The notes: generated by a model from the sequence alone, not told the origin. DNA of 64,000 nt from Thalassospira sp. TSL5-1 (GCF_001907695.1 NZ_KV880638.1:806882-870881); one strand, 5' to 3'. Counted from the stretch's first letter, positions 31,670-40,686 are shown. Numbers and translations: made by a program.

Positions 31670-32033
31670 TGTTTATTGTTTGCTCTGCTTTTTTGGGGGC
31701 GCGTTTTTAAGTGATATATGCTTGGGGATTGGCCTTTCGTTGACCGGGTTGCCCTATTTGGAAGGGGCAGCTTCAAGCGTTTATGAATGTGAGCAACATC
31801 TTGCGATGCGTCTTGGACTATACGGATGCTTGCGCAGAAAATTTATTCTCCGTCCGCAAATCGCTTGTATATCTCAAATCTATCGGGATATGCTCGCCAA
31901 GGTTGTTATCTGCTCACGACATCTGATCTTCCATTTGCCGGGATACCGAAGGAGGATCAGTATTGATTGATATTGTTCAACTTCTTTTTAGGCGAGCTTT
32001 AAGGGAAGACAAGGGTTTACCGGGTATTTTGGT
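31670..32033. other. Gap before the DUF4123 gene
   Basis: About 360 bases between two island genes. A 96-codon frame at 31680-31970 lacks a good ribosome-binding site and shows only a generic hydrophobic and Cys-rich composition, so it is not called. It may be a decayed gene; nothing else is visible. Confidence 0.4.
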
Positions 32034-33407
32034 ATGAGCAGTTTTGAAGCATGGATTGGTGATTGCCATTTGCGGCAAACTGATGATGCGGAATATCGCT
32101 GTCAGGTGGCTGTTTGGGCATGCGATTACACCAGCTTCCATGCAACTCTGTTGGCCCATATTGAACGTCTTGGCTATTCAATTTTTTGGCTCGAAGAAGT
32201 CCTTCCTGCTTCGCAATACCTTTCTCGCAATAGTGCGCAATACCGTCAGATCGGTACTTTGGCAAAGGCTGTGCATCCCGGACACACGGTCGAACTCGGT
32301 CCGATACGGGATATAGCGGTCAACAGCTCTGTCAGGTCGGAAAGCTTTCTGGTTGTCGAGGAGATCGAAGACATAGAGCCATTGGACGGTCAGCGGGGTG
32401 TCTGGCCAGTCAAGTTCGTACCTGACGTTCTGTTGGAACCACTTTTCGGGCAACCGGAACCCACCGAATTCGAAATCACGCACTACGGCAGCGCGGAGGC
32501 TGTTCCGCCAATGAAGACCTACGCCATCCTGGATGCCGCCAAGTTCCAGTTTGGGTTGAGCGAGTTTGAAGAGTGCGACATGCCATTTCGCTGTCTGTTC
32601 AAAGGAGACGCAGCGGAAGAACTGAAAGATGCTGCGCCATATCTTTTCGAGCTTGAGCAGAATAAGCCTTTCACGCGCCGTTTGTTCACCCACATCCCCG
32701 ATATGTCCGAACTCATGACAACGGTACATCTATGGCATAAAGAGCCGGGTATCTATATTCGTTCACGATTGGATTTTGATGTGCTTTGGAGGCACTTTAG
32801 AAAATTCACACGTATTCAGGGAGCGAAAGGAAACTGGTTTCTTTGGAGGTTTTGGGAAGGCCGCAATCTTATAGATTATCTGACTTTGACCGAAAAGGAT
32901 GACCCGTCAAAAGCGTATAATCTTTTTATAAAAGGTGGCGCAATGATGGTGAGCAGTTTTTATGTTTTGTCGCCTCACGGTTCATCAAAAATTCTCGTAA
33001 ATAAAACTCCGGATATTAAGAATGCGGATGCCAGTATCGCAGATGTGAACGTACTTGAATTTTTGGCTTTGAAAGCAAGCGTAAGGAAATTTCTGGAAAA
33101 CTATCTTGAACTGGAAGGAAAACCAAAATCAGGTAAAGAATATGCTGCCAAAATGGAACAGGCTCTCACCATAGCTGGTCGATACTATAAACTGGGATTT
33201 AAAAGCAGCTATCATATCGGAAGTCTTGTGTATTGGTCAGCCGCTCTTGATGGTGATTTTGAAACACCGGAAATCAAAGAAATATCAGAAGATTTGCGTT
33301 CGCCCGTTTCAGACCGTTTTGTGATGATGGCACGCGAAATCAAGCGTCTTCATGGCAGTAAAGTAAGGAATTATCGTGGAAGAAGAAACAGAGCTTTATC
33401 TGCCTGA
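32034..33407 (+). CDS. DUF4123 protein, predicted type VI secretion effector chaperone/adaptor
   Basis: The 457-residue protein has a central DUF4123 domain (about residues 160-290): YAILDAAKFQFGLSEFEE, FRCLFKGDAAEELKDAAPYL, then GIYIRSRLDFDVLWRHFRKF and WFLWRFWEGRNLIDYL. DUF4123 proteins (Tap/Tec) load specific cargo effectors onto VgrG or PAAR spikes of type VI secretion systems. Here roughly 150 residues precede and 150 follow the domain; the extra C-terminal part is helical and probably binds cargo. It overlaps the next gene, the effector, by 32 bases, the usual chaperone-effector order. No vgrG, PAAR or T6SS structural gene is in the window. Confidence 0.85.
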   Translation: MSSFEAWIGDCHLRQTDDAEYRCQVAVWACDYTSFHATLLAHIERLGYSIFWLEEVLPASQYLSRNSAQYRQIGTLAKAVHPGHTVELGPIRDIAVNSSVRSESFLVVEEIEDIEPLDGQRGVWPVKFVPDVLLEPLFGQPEPTEFEITHYGSAEAVPPMKTYAILDAAKFQFGLSEFEECDMPFRCLFKGDAAEELKDAAPYLFELEQNKPFTRRLFTHIPDMSELMTTVHLWHKEPGIYIRSRLDFDVLWRHFRKFTRIQGAKGNWFLWRFWEGRNLIDYLTLTEKDDPSKAYNLFIKGGAMMVSSFYVLSPHGSSKILVNKTPDIKNADASIADVNVLEFLALKASVRKFLENYLELEGKPKSGKEYAAKMEQALTIAGRYYKLGFKSSYHIGSLVYWSAALDGDFETPEIKEISEDLRSPVSDRFVMMAREIKRLHGSKVRNYRGRRNRALSA

Positions 33408-35274
33408 CGATGACTGCACGGCGGGCGGAAGCTGCCCGGGCGAAGGGGTTTTTGTGCCCCAGCAAATTGGCAACACTGCACTTGATGCCGATTTTGTCGG
33501 AAGTGATGCAGATATTCAATGTGATTTGGGCCTGGCGAACATTGATCGTTATCCGCTCACGGATGAGCTTTTCCCCTTGATATATGATGGGGCCCCAATG
33601 ACCCTGGATGGGGTTATGGACTGCTTTGCGCGTAAATACCCCGAACGGGCGCAACTTCTTTGCGCCCTGATCGAAAAGGAAGGCTATCAGGTTGAATGGC
33701 ACGAGTTTCCCGACAGGGAAGTTGACGCTTTGCGGCGAAAACTTAGGGAAATGCGCCCCGCGGATTGGGGGGCAAATACACCGATGTATTCGGCACGGCA
33801 AAGAGAGGAGAGGTCACGTCTATATGAGAAAATATCACAGTTAAAACATTGGCGGATTGAAAATAACAAAATCATCATCCTGTCCAGAATAGACAGGAAT
33901 ATCGATGAAACCACTTATTTCGGAGATGACGAAAGTCTTCTGAATTATTTTCCAACCAGTGAGGAAGGTGCAGACTGGCTCAATGCCGTCATGGGCGACT
34001 GGATGGTGCGTTCGGGAATACCCGGAGCCTCAGCTGACGAAGAATTCAAAGATAATTGGCGCTCAAGGGTGGTTTGGGGTGGCCTGAATGTTGTTTTCGG
34101 TGCCGCCGATATTGTTGGCGGTGTTGTCCTTGTCGCCGGATCAACGGTTGGGACTGCCGTAACCGGCGGTACAAGTGCGGTTGGAATTGTGGCGGGTGGT
34201 ACCATGACCCTTGCGGGATTTGAGGCCATCACCCAGGGCATCGACATGTGGCGCACCCCGGACGAAGTCTCGCATGGCTCGGGGTGGCTCGGTGATGGCG
34301 CATTTGCCATGATGAACGCGTTTGGTGTTCTCGAAGATGACGATGTCGCCGCTTTCAATCGCTACTGGGCCTTCACAATGCTGGGCCTCACTCTTGGTGG
34401 GGCCGGTGTTATCGGCTTTGCTGGCGACGCCATTCAGGTTGGCCGTGCGGGACGCACAGCGACGCTGGATTTTGTGTCCGAGGTACCTTACCCCGGCCTT
34501 GCCTCTGCCAAAATGGCGATTGTCGGGGTCAAAAACGCCCGCTTTGGCCAGTTTGTTGCGCATTACGCTTCCCTGCCCTCTGGTCGAATTGTCTTCAATT
34601 TTCAGGGCCTGGGCCACGCTGTTGCGCCCCATTGGGAAAGCCTGACAAGACTGCGCTTGCGTTTGTTCACCTCAAACCGGTCCTTCATTCAGGAACGGGC
34701 CGCTAAGCTGGGCGCGGGGGAAGCCGGTCTCATCGCTCTGCGTGGTGGGGTGTCCTCTCTGGAGGATGCGCAAAATCTTGTCTATCAGGTTGCCGCCCAT
34801 ATGGGGATGAGCCGGAGAATGACGGACGAAATTATCTCGGAAATTACTCTTGGCAGTGCTGGACAATTGAGCGCATTCAACGCGAGGCTTAATCTTAGAG
34901 TTTCCGGCGATATTGGCATGGCGCGTTATCTTCGTCGTGCAGCAATTGGAGACTACAACGAATTTATAGCGATGAATGAAATTTTTCACGAATTAACTCA
35001 CGCACAAAGACTTCAGAAATGGGTGCAGTCCGGGAGACATGCCGATGATTATTGGAAAAGGGTGAAACCTCATAGCTTGGGCTATGATAAGGAAGAGTTT
35101 ATTGTGGAAACAACGGCGCAAAAATGGACACGAAAGATTGTCGAACCTCGAATTGCCCAAGAGCTGCAGTATGGGAATATGGAGGAGGCGCACAGGTTGA
35201 AGGAGCTTCTTGACGAAGCCCTGGAAGACTCTGGCGAGTATATAAAACATTATAAACGGAGATTGGGGCAATGA
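33376..35274 (+). CDS. Predicted T6SS cargo effector with C-terminal HELTH zincin-like toxin domain
   Basis: The 632-residue protein starts at GTG 33376, with AAGGA 7 bases upstream inside the end of the adaptor gene. Residues 1-220 are soluble. Two Gly/Ala-rich hydrophobic segments follow (about 236-286 and 330-355), as in membrane-inserting polymorphic toxins. The C-terminal domain contains H538-E-L-T-H542, then an E-rich segment (E573/E574/E578 in EEFIVETTAQ) that could supply the third zinc ligand of a gluzincin. Overlap with a DUF4123 adaptor upstream and a small gene downstream (ATGA) is the layout of a T6SS effector with its immunity gene. The catalytic target is unknown. The N-terminal half is less A/T-rich than the tail and array. 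Confidence 0.75.
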   Translation: MEEETELYLPDDDCTAGGSCPGEGVFVPQQIGNTALDADFVGSDADIQCDLGLANIDRYPLTDELFPLIYDGAPMTLDGVMDCFARKYPERAQLLCALIEKEGYQVEWHEFPDREVDALRRKLREMRPADWGANTPMYSARQREERSRLYEKISQLKHWRIENNKIIILSRIDRNIDETTYFGDDESLLNYFPTSEEGADWLNAVMGDWMVRSGIPGASADEEFKDNWRSRVVWGGLNVVFGAADIVGGVVLVAGSTVGTAVTGGTSAVGIVAGGTMTLAGFEAITQGIDMWRTPDEVSHGSGWLGDGAFAMMNAFGVLEDDDVAAFNRYWAFTMLGLTLGGAGVIGFAGDAIQVGRAGRTATLDFVSEVPYPGLASAKMAIVGVKNARFGQFVAHYASLPSGRIVFNFQGLGHAVAPHWESLTRLRLRLFTSNRSFIQERAAKLGAGEAGLIALRGGVSSLEDAQNLVYQVAAHMGMSRRMTDEIISEITLGSAGQLSAFNARLNLRVSGDIGMARYLRRAAIGDYNEFIAMNEIFHELTHAQRLQKWVQSGRHADDYWKRVKPHSLGYDKEEFIVETTAQKWTRKIVEPRIAQELQYGNMEEAHRLKELLDEALEDSGEYIKHYKRRLGQ

Positions 35275-35684
35275 AAAAAGACGCGTCATATTATGAGGAT
35301 CGGATACGTAAGAAGAAAAAAAAACAATTCGACGAACTTACTGTTGGCCTTTCCGATGAGGAGTTCTTAAAAATCCCGGATGAAGTTTTAGAGGAAACTT
35401 ATCCTGAAACAACGTTGAATCGAATTAGAGTTTTTTTACGCGAGGCGGATGCAATGATTTCAGCTCTTGTCAATGACACTCCTGATTTGAACGGAAAATA
35501 TAATTTTTCATGGATAAGACCCAAGTCTTATTTTAGAGAAAGAGCGTTGGTGACTGATTCACGCTCAAGGGAGGAAATAATAAAACGTCTCGAATGGATA
35601 TCTAATGAGGATTTTGGTAATGACATCGATGAATGGAAATCCTGGATAAATGCCTTCAAAGAATTGTTGTCTGATAGAAAGTAA
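35271..35684 (+). CDS. Putative immunity protein, copy 1 of the array
   Basis: The 137-residue cytoplasmic protein overlaps the effector stop by four bases (ATGA) and is preceded by GGAGATTGGGG. It is charged and mainly helical (DASYYEDRIRKKKKKQFDELT, AMISALVNDTPD, EEIIKRLEWISNEDFG). No known immunity family is recognised. Its function is inferred from position behind a toxin-like gene and from five further tandem copies. The middle segment NFSWIRPKSYF defines one of two sequence types in the array. Confidence 0.7.
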   Translation: MKKDASYYEDRIRKKKKKQFDELTVGLSDEEFLKIPDEVLEETYPETTLNRIRVFLREADAMISALVNDTPDLNGKYNFSWIRPKSYFRERALVTDSRSREEIIKRLEWISNEDFGNDIDEWKSWINAFKELLSDRK

Positions 35685-35805
35685 ATGGCACGATATTTTC
35701 AATTTTTCTTCAAATAAAAAATTGAATTAAAAAGATTTAAATAATTTTTTGGATGTATGTAATAATTTGGGTTTGATTGTTCCTGTGTTACTGTTTCTGC
35801 ATGGA

Positions 35806-36358
35806 GATGCCATGCAGGTTGGCCGTGCCGAACACGTCGTAACGCTGGATTTTGTATCCGGGTTATATCGCTCCAGCCTTGCTTCTGCCGGAGTGGCGAT
35901 TTTCGGGTTATAAAACCCCCGTTTTCATCAGTTTTCTGCATTGTGCCTCTTCCGCTTCTGGTTGTATTGTCTTGAGTTTCCAAGGCTCGCGGCGTGCTGT
36001 CAGCCTCCCTCATTGGGAAGTTTTAAAAAGACTGCGCTTGCGGGTGCTTACCTCAAAGACTAAAATTTTTCACGAATTAACTCATGCACAAAAATTTTAG
36101 CAATGGGTGCTGTCCGGAAGAAGTGCCAATGACTATTGGAAAATGATGAGACGTCCAAGCTTGAGCTATGATGAGGAAGAGCTTTTTGTAGAAACAACGG
36201 CGCAAAAATGGACACGAAAGATTGTCGAACCTCGAATTGCCCAAGAATTGCAATATGGGAATATAGATGAGGTGGACAGGTTGAAGGAGCTTCTTGATGA
36301 AGCCCTGGAAGATTCTGGTGAGTATATAAATCATTATAAACGGAGATTGGGGAAATGA
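35806..36358 (+). pseudogene. Effector 3'-end remnant, unit 2
   Basis: Homologous to effector 34430-34677, then directly to 34978-35274, so about 300 bases (100 codons) of the effector are missing in frame between TSK and IFHELTH. The HELTH motif is retained, but the next Gln codon is TAG (HAQKF-stop). The frame reopens at 36107-36358 and overlaps the next immunity gene by ATGA. It has no usable start of its own for the full domain. Confidence 0.8.
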
Positions 36359-36771
36359 AAAAAGACGCATCGTATTATGAAAACAGGATACGTAAGAAGA
36401 CAAAAAAGCAATTCGATGAACTTACTGCCGGTCTTTCCGATGAGGAGTTCCTAAAAATCCCGGATGACGTTTTAGAGGAAACTTATGCTGAAACAACATT
36501 GCATCGCATTCGAGTTTGTTTGGATGAGGCAGATGCAATGATTTCAGCTCTTGTCAATGATACTGCTGATTTGAACGGGAAATACAGTGTGTCGGTTACC
36601 AGACCTGTACCTCATCTTAGAAAAAGAATGTTAGTAACGGAGTTTTATACAAGAGAAGAAATAATAAAGCGTCTCGAGAGAATCGCAAATGAAGATTTTG
36701 GAGATGATCTGGACGAATGGCAATCCTGGATAAGTGCCTTCAAAGCGAGTCCTCCGATGGGAACAAGATAG
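36355..36771 (+). CDS. Putative immunity protein, copy 2
   Basis: 138 residues, intact. The N-terminal half is like copy 1 (GLSDEEFLKIPDDVLEET), but the C-terminal half is of the second type (VSVTRPVPHLRKRMLVTEF, ending ASPPMGTR). It overlaps the unit 2 remnant stop by four bases, with GGAGATTGGGG upstream. The mixture of halves shows recombination between copies. Function is inferred only from the array context. Confidence 0.7.
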   Translation: MKKDASYYENRIRKKTKKQFDELTAGLSDEEFLKIPDDVLEETYAETTLHRIRVCLDEADAMISALVNDTADLNGKYSVSVTRPVPHLRKRMLVTEFYTREEIIKRLERIANEDFGDDLDEWQSWISAFKASPPMGTR

Positions 36772-36871
36772 ATAGAAATTTACTTTTTTGTAAATTATTT
36801 TAAAATTTAATTTTAAATCAGCAGTAATTAATTCAGATAAATTTCTGACAAAATATAAAACAGGCTACGGT

Positions 36872-37253
36872 CTATTGGGGCAGGTGTTATTGGCCATGCC
36901 AGACGCGCCGTAAAGCGGGATTTTGTGTTCTGGGTGCCTCATTCAGCCTCAACTCTGGTAGCGTGGGGATTGCTGAATTATAAAACTTCCGTTTTCATCA
37001 GTTTGTAGTGTATTATGAAACCCTTCCTTCTGGTCGTATAAGCTTCAATTTTTTTTTGGGCTGTGATCAGGAGGAATTTATTATAGAAAAAACAGCATAG
37101 AACTGAACGCGAAAGATTGTCGAACCGCGGATTGCCCAAGAGCTGCAGTATGGGAATATGGATGAGGCGCGCAGGTTGAAGGAGCTTTTTGACGAAGCCT
37201 TGGAAGATTCCAACGAGTATATAAGTATTTACAAAAGGAGGTCGGGACAATGA
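36872..37253 (+). pseudogene. Effector 3'-end remnant, unit 3
   Basis: Begins with a decayed copy of the effector linker region (GQVLLA-type reading of the GVIGFAGD segment), with stop codons and frameshifts. It then jumps from the sequence matching effector codons for VFNF straight to the CDQEEFIIE segment, so the HELTH zinc site is gone. The end (RKIVEPRIAQELQYGNMDEA reading) is well preserved and carries AGGAGG before the next gene. Confidence 0.75.
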
Positions 37254-37666
37254 AAAAGGACGCTTCATATTATGAGGATCGGATACGTAAGAAGACCAAA
37301 AAACAATTTGATGAACTTATTTCATCACCTTCCTTTCCGGGGTTGTCAAAGGTTCCATATGAAGTTTTAGAGGAAACTTACCCTGAAACAACATTTCACC
37401 GCATTAGCGTTTGTTTGGATGAGGCAGATGCAATGATTTCAGCTCTTGTGAATGATACTCCTGATTCGAGCGGCAAATATATTGTGTCGGTTATCAGACC
37501 TGTGCCTCATCTTAGAAAAAGAATGCTAGTAACGGAATTTTATACAAGAGAAGAAATAATAAAGCGTCTTGAGAGAATCGCGAATGAAGATTTTGGAGAT
37601 GATCTGGGCGAATGGCAATCCTGGATAAGTGCCTTCAAGGCGGATCCTCCAATGGAAACAAGATAA
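37250..37666 (+). CDS. Putative immunity protein, copy 3
   Basis: 138 residues, intact. A different N-terminal segment (ISSPSFPGLSKVPYEVLEE) replaces GLSDEEFLKIPD, and the C-terminal half is of the VSVIRPVPHLRKR type. A strong AGGAGG lies 8 bases before its ATG, within the end of the unit 3 remnant, so it can be translated without coupling. The N-terminal half is nearly identical to copy 6. Confidence 0.7.
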   Translation: MKKDASYYEDRIRKKTKKQFDELISSPSFPGLSKVPYEVLEETYPETTFHRISVCLDEADAMISALVNDTPDSSGKYIVSVIRPVPHLRKRMLVTEFYTREEIIKRLERIANEDFGDDLGEWQSWISAFKADPPMETR

Positions 37667-37769
37667 ATGCCGATTTTGCTGCCTTTCTAAAATGTTTAAA
37701 ATTGGAATTTTAGATTATTAGTAATTGATTTAGGAAAAATTATAAAAATATATAAGATGTTATGCGGTC

Positions 37770-38147
37770 TATTGGACAGGTGTTAGTGGCCGTGCCAGAC
37801 GCCCCGTAAAGCTGGATTTTGTGTCCTGGGTGCTTCATCTAGCCTCACCTCTGGTAGCGTGGGGATTTCTAGATTGTAAAACTTCCGTTTTCACCAGTTT
37901 GTAGCGCATTATGACACCCTTCCTTCTGGTCGTATAAGCTTCAATTTTGCTTAGGCTGTGATCAGGAGGAATTTATTGTAGAAAAACCGCGCAAAAATGA
38001 AAACGAAAGATTGTTAAGCCTCGAATTACCCAAGAATTGCAATATGGGAATATGGATGAGGCGCGCAGGTTGAAGGAGATTTTTGACGAAGCCCTGGAAG
38101 ATTCCAACGAGTATATAAGTATTTACAAAAGGAGGTCGGGACAATGA
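37770..38147 (+). pseudogene. Effector 3'-end remnant, unit 4
   Basis: The same remnant form as unit 3, including the loss of the HELTH region and the jump to the CDQEEFIVE segment, with additional stops (for example in the VKPRI segment, where GTTAAG replaces GTCGAA). The 3' end supplies AGGAGG for the next gene. Units 3 and 4 are therefore sister duplicates. Confidence 0.75.
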
Positions 38148-38559
38148 AAAAGAACGCTTCATATTATGAAGACCGGATACGTAAGAAGACCAAAAAACAA
38201 TTTGATGAACTTACTGCCGGTCTTTCCGATGAGGAGTTCTTAAAAATTCCAGATGACGTTTTAGAAGAAACTTATGCTGAAACAATATTATATCGCATTA
38301 ATGTTTGTTTGTATGAGGCGGATGCATTGGTTTCGGCTCTTGTGAACGACACTCCCGATTTGAACGGGAAATACAATTTATCGTGGATAAAGCCTGGGAA
38401 TTATTTCGAAAAAAAACACTGGTGACGAAGTCATACACAAGAGAAGAAATAATAAAACGCCTTGAGAGAATCGCAAATGAAGATTTTGGAGATGATTTGG
38501 ATGAATGGCAATCATGGCTAAGTGCCTTCAAAGCGGATCCTCCATTGAGATATAGGTGA
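38144..38559 (+). pseudogene. Putative immunity gene copy 4, frameshifted at a poly-A tract
   Basis: The first 93 codons resemble copy 1 (GLSDEEFLKIPDDVLEE, NLSWIKPGNYFEKK) and stop at 38425. A tract of eight A at 38409-38416 is one base short: adding one A restores reading (EKKTLVTKSYTREE) through to a stop at 38557-38559 (ending DPPLRYR), matching the length of the other copies. The frameshift could be true decay, a phase-variable switch or a sequencing slip. Confidence 0.8.
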
Positions 38560-38656
38560 ATGTATGTTCGCACGTCGGTTAAACTCAACGCAAAGTTTAA
38601 TTTAAAAAATAAAAAGTAAATCAATCTTTATGATTATATAAAATTAGATTAACTCT

Positions 38657-39251
38657 ATTGGGCTGGTGTTATCGGCTTTGCCGGAGACGCCATTCAGGTT
38701 GGTCGTGCCGGACGCACAGCGATGCTGGATTTTGTGTCCGAGGTGCCTCACCCCGGCCTCGCCTCTGCCAGAATGGCGATTATCGGGGGGTATAAAACTT
38801 CCGTTTTAGCGCATTTTGCCTCTTCCTCTTCCTCATCTTTTTCATCTCATGATCGTATTGTCTCCAATTTCCAGGGCTCGAGATGCACTGTTGGCTCCCC
38901 CATTGAGAAAACCTGACAAGACTGCTTTTGCGGGTGCTCACTTCAAAGACTGAAATTTCTTGTGAATTAACTCATGCACAAAGATTTCAGAAATGGGTAC
39001 AGTCCGGGAGAAATGCCGATGATTATTGGAAAATGGTGAGGCGCCCCAGCTTGGGTTATGATCGGGAAGAATTCCATGTAGAAACAGCAGCTCAGAATTT
39101 GACAAGGAAGATTGTTGAGCCTCGAATTTCCCAAGAATTAAAATATGGGAATATGGATGAGGCGCGCAGGTTGCGAGATCTTCTTGACGAAGCTTTGGAG
39201 GATTCTGACGAGTATATACGTATTTACAAAAGGAGATTGGGGGATGGATAA
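38657..39251 (+). pseudogene. Effector 3'-end remnant, unit 5
   Basis: The best-preserved remnant. Its start (reading GVIGFAGDAIQVGRAGRTAMLDFVSEVP) is close to the effector at about 34400. It has the same roughly 300-base in-frame deletion as unit 2 and frameshifts before that. The reopened tail 38928-39251 reads SKTEISCELTHAQRFQKWV: the first zinc His is replaced by Cys (CELTH). The tail overlaps immunity copy 5 by 8 bases. Confidence 0.8.
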
Positions 39252-39660
39252 AGATGAATTGTACTATAAAGATAGATTATATAAGAAGGAGAGGGAAAGG
39301 CTTCAGGAACTTACTTCCGGTCTTTCTGATCAGGAGTTTTTAAAGATTCCGGAGGAAGTTTTAGAGGAGGTTTATGCTGAAACGAAATTATACCGGATTA
39401 AAATATTTTTGCGCGAGGCGGAAGCAATGATCTCAGCTCTTGTGAGCGATACTCCTGATGTGAATGGGAAATACAGTTTTTCATGGGTGAGCCTCAAGTC
39501 TTATTTCGAAGATAGTAAGCGGATGACGGCGTCACGCACAAAAGAAGAAATGATAAAAAAACTTGAGTGGATATCGAATGAAGAATTTGGGGATGATTTG
39601 GATGAATGGCAATCATGGATAAGAGCCTTTAAATCTAACCCTCCAATGCGATATAAGTGA
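39244..39660 (+). CDS. Putative immunity protein, copy 5
   Basis: 138 residues, intact and the most divergent copy (MDKDELYYKDRLYKKERERLQELTSG, SFSWVSLKSYFEDSKRM). It belongs with copy 1 in the middle segment. GGAGATTGGGGG precedes its ATG inside the unit 5 remnant. Its divergence suggests it is older or from a different source than copies 2, 3 and 6. Confidence 0.7.
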   Translation: MDKDELYYKDRLYKKERERLQELTSGLSDQEFLKIPEEVLEEVYAETKLYRIKIFLREAEAMISALVSDTPDVNGKYSFSWVSLKSYFEDSKRMTASRTKEEMIKKLEWISNEEFGDDLDEWQSWIRAFKSNPPMRYK

Positions 39661-39700
39661 ATGTAATAGTATTTTTCTGGTATTAAGTAAAATTAAATTT

Positions 39701-40273
39701 ATTGGTCTGTTGTTCTTGGCTTTGCCGGTGACGTCATTCAAGTTAGCTGTATGGGGTACGAATTATGTATCCGGGATGCCTCATCCGGCCTCTCTTCTGC
39801 CAGAGTGGCGATTGTCGGGGGTATAAAACTTCCGTTTTAGCGCATTTTGCCTCTTCCTCATCTTCTTCATCTCATGATCGTATTGTCTCCAATTTCCAGG
39901 GCTCGAGATGCACTGTTGGCTCCCCCATTGAGAAAACCTGACAAGACTGCTTTTGCGGGTGCTCACTTCAAAGACTGAAATTTCTTGTGAATTAACTCAT
40001 GCACAAAGATTTCAGCAATGGGTGCAGTCCGGGAGAAATGCCGATGATTATTTGAAAAGGGTGAAACCTCATAGCTTGGGCTATGATAAGGAAGAGTTTA
40101 TTGTAGAAACAAGAGCGCAAGATTGGACACGAAAGATTGTCGAACCTCGAATTGCCCAGGAGTTTCAGTATGGGAATATGGATGAGGCGGACAGGTTGAA
40201 AGAGCTTTTTGACGAAGCCCTGGAAGATTCCAACGAGTATATAAGTGTTTACAAAAGGAGGTCGGGACAATGA
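39701..40273 (+). pseudogene. Effector 3'-end remnant, unit 6
   Basis: The linker part is more decayed than in unit 5, but from about 39821 to 40015 it is nearly identical to unit 5 (38791-38990), so this block was duplicated recently. The tail 39953-40273 also reads SCELTHAQRF, with Cys for the first zinc His, and continues to the overlap with copy 6. The downstream part (KRVKPHSLGYDKEEFIVET) is closer to the intact effector than unit 5 is, another mosaic sign. Confidence 0.8.
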
Positions 40274-40686
40274 AAAAGGACGCTTCATATTATGAAGACC
40301 GGATACGTAAGAAGACCAAAAAACAATTTGATGAACTTATTTCATCACCTTCCTTTCCGGGGTTGTCAAAAGTTCCATATGAAGTTTTAGAGGAAACTTA
40401 TCCTGAAACAACATTACACCGCATTCGAGTTTGTTTGGATGAGGCAGATGCAATGATTTCAGCTCTTGTGAACGACACTCCTGATTCGAACGGGAAATAT
40501 AGTGTGTTGGTTACCAGACCTGTACCTCATCTTAGAAAAAGAATGTTAGTAACGGAGTTTTATACAAGAGAAGAAATAATAAAGCGTCTCGAGAGAATCG
40601 CAAATGAAGATTTTGGAGATGATCTGGATGAGTGGCAATCCTGGATAAGTGCCTTCAAAGCGAGTCCTCCGATGGGAACAAGATAG
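40270..40686 (+). CDS. Putative immunity protein, copy 6 (mosaic)
   Basis: 138 residues, intact. Its first half (ISSPSFPGLSKVPYEVLEE) matches copy 3, while its second half (RPVPHLRKRMLVTEF to ASPPMGTR) and the non-coding bases after its stop match copy 2 nearly base for base. A crossover or gene conversion inside the coding region is the simplest explanation. AGGAGG precedes the ATG. Confidence 0.72.
   Translation: MKKDASYYEDRIRKKTKKQFDELISSPSFPGLSKVPYEVLEETYPETTLHRIRVCLDEADAMISALVNDTPDSNGKYSVLVTRPVPHLRKRMLVTEFYTREEIIKRLERIANEDFGDDLDEWQSWISAFKASPPMGTR

Noticed and set aside
31680..31970. 96-codon frame between the first island gene and the DUF4123 gene
   Set aside because: No ribosome-binding site, no motif, unusual composition; could be a decayed gene but is not supportable.
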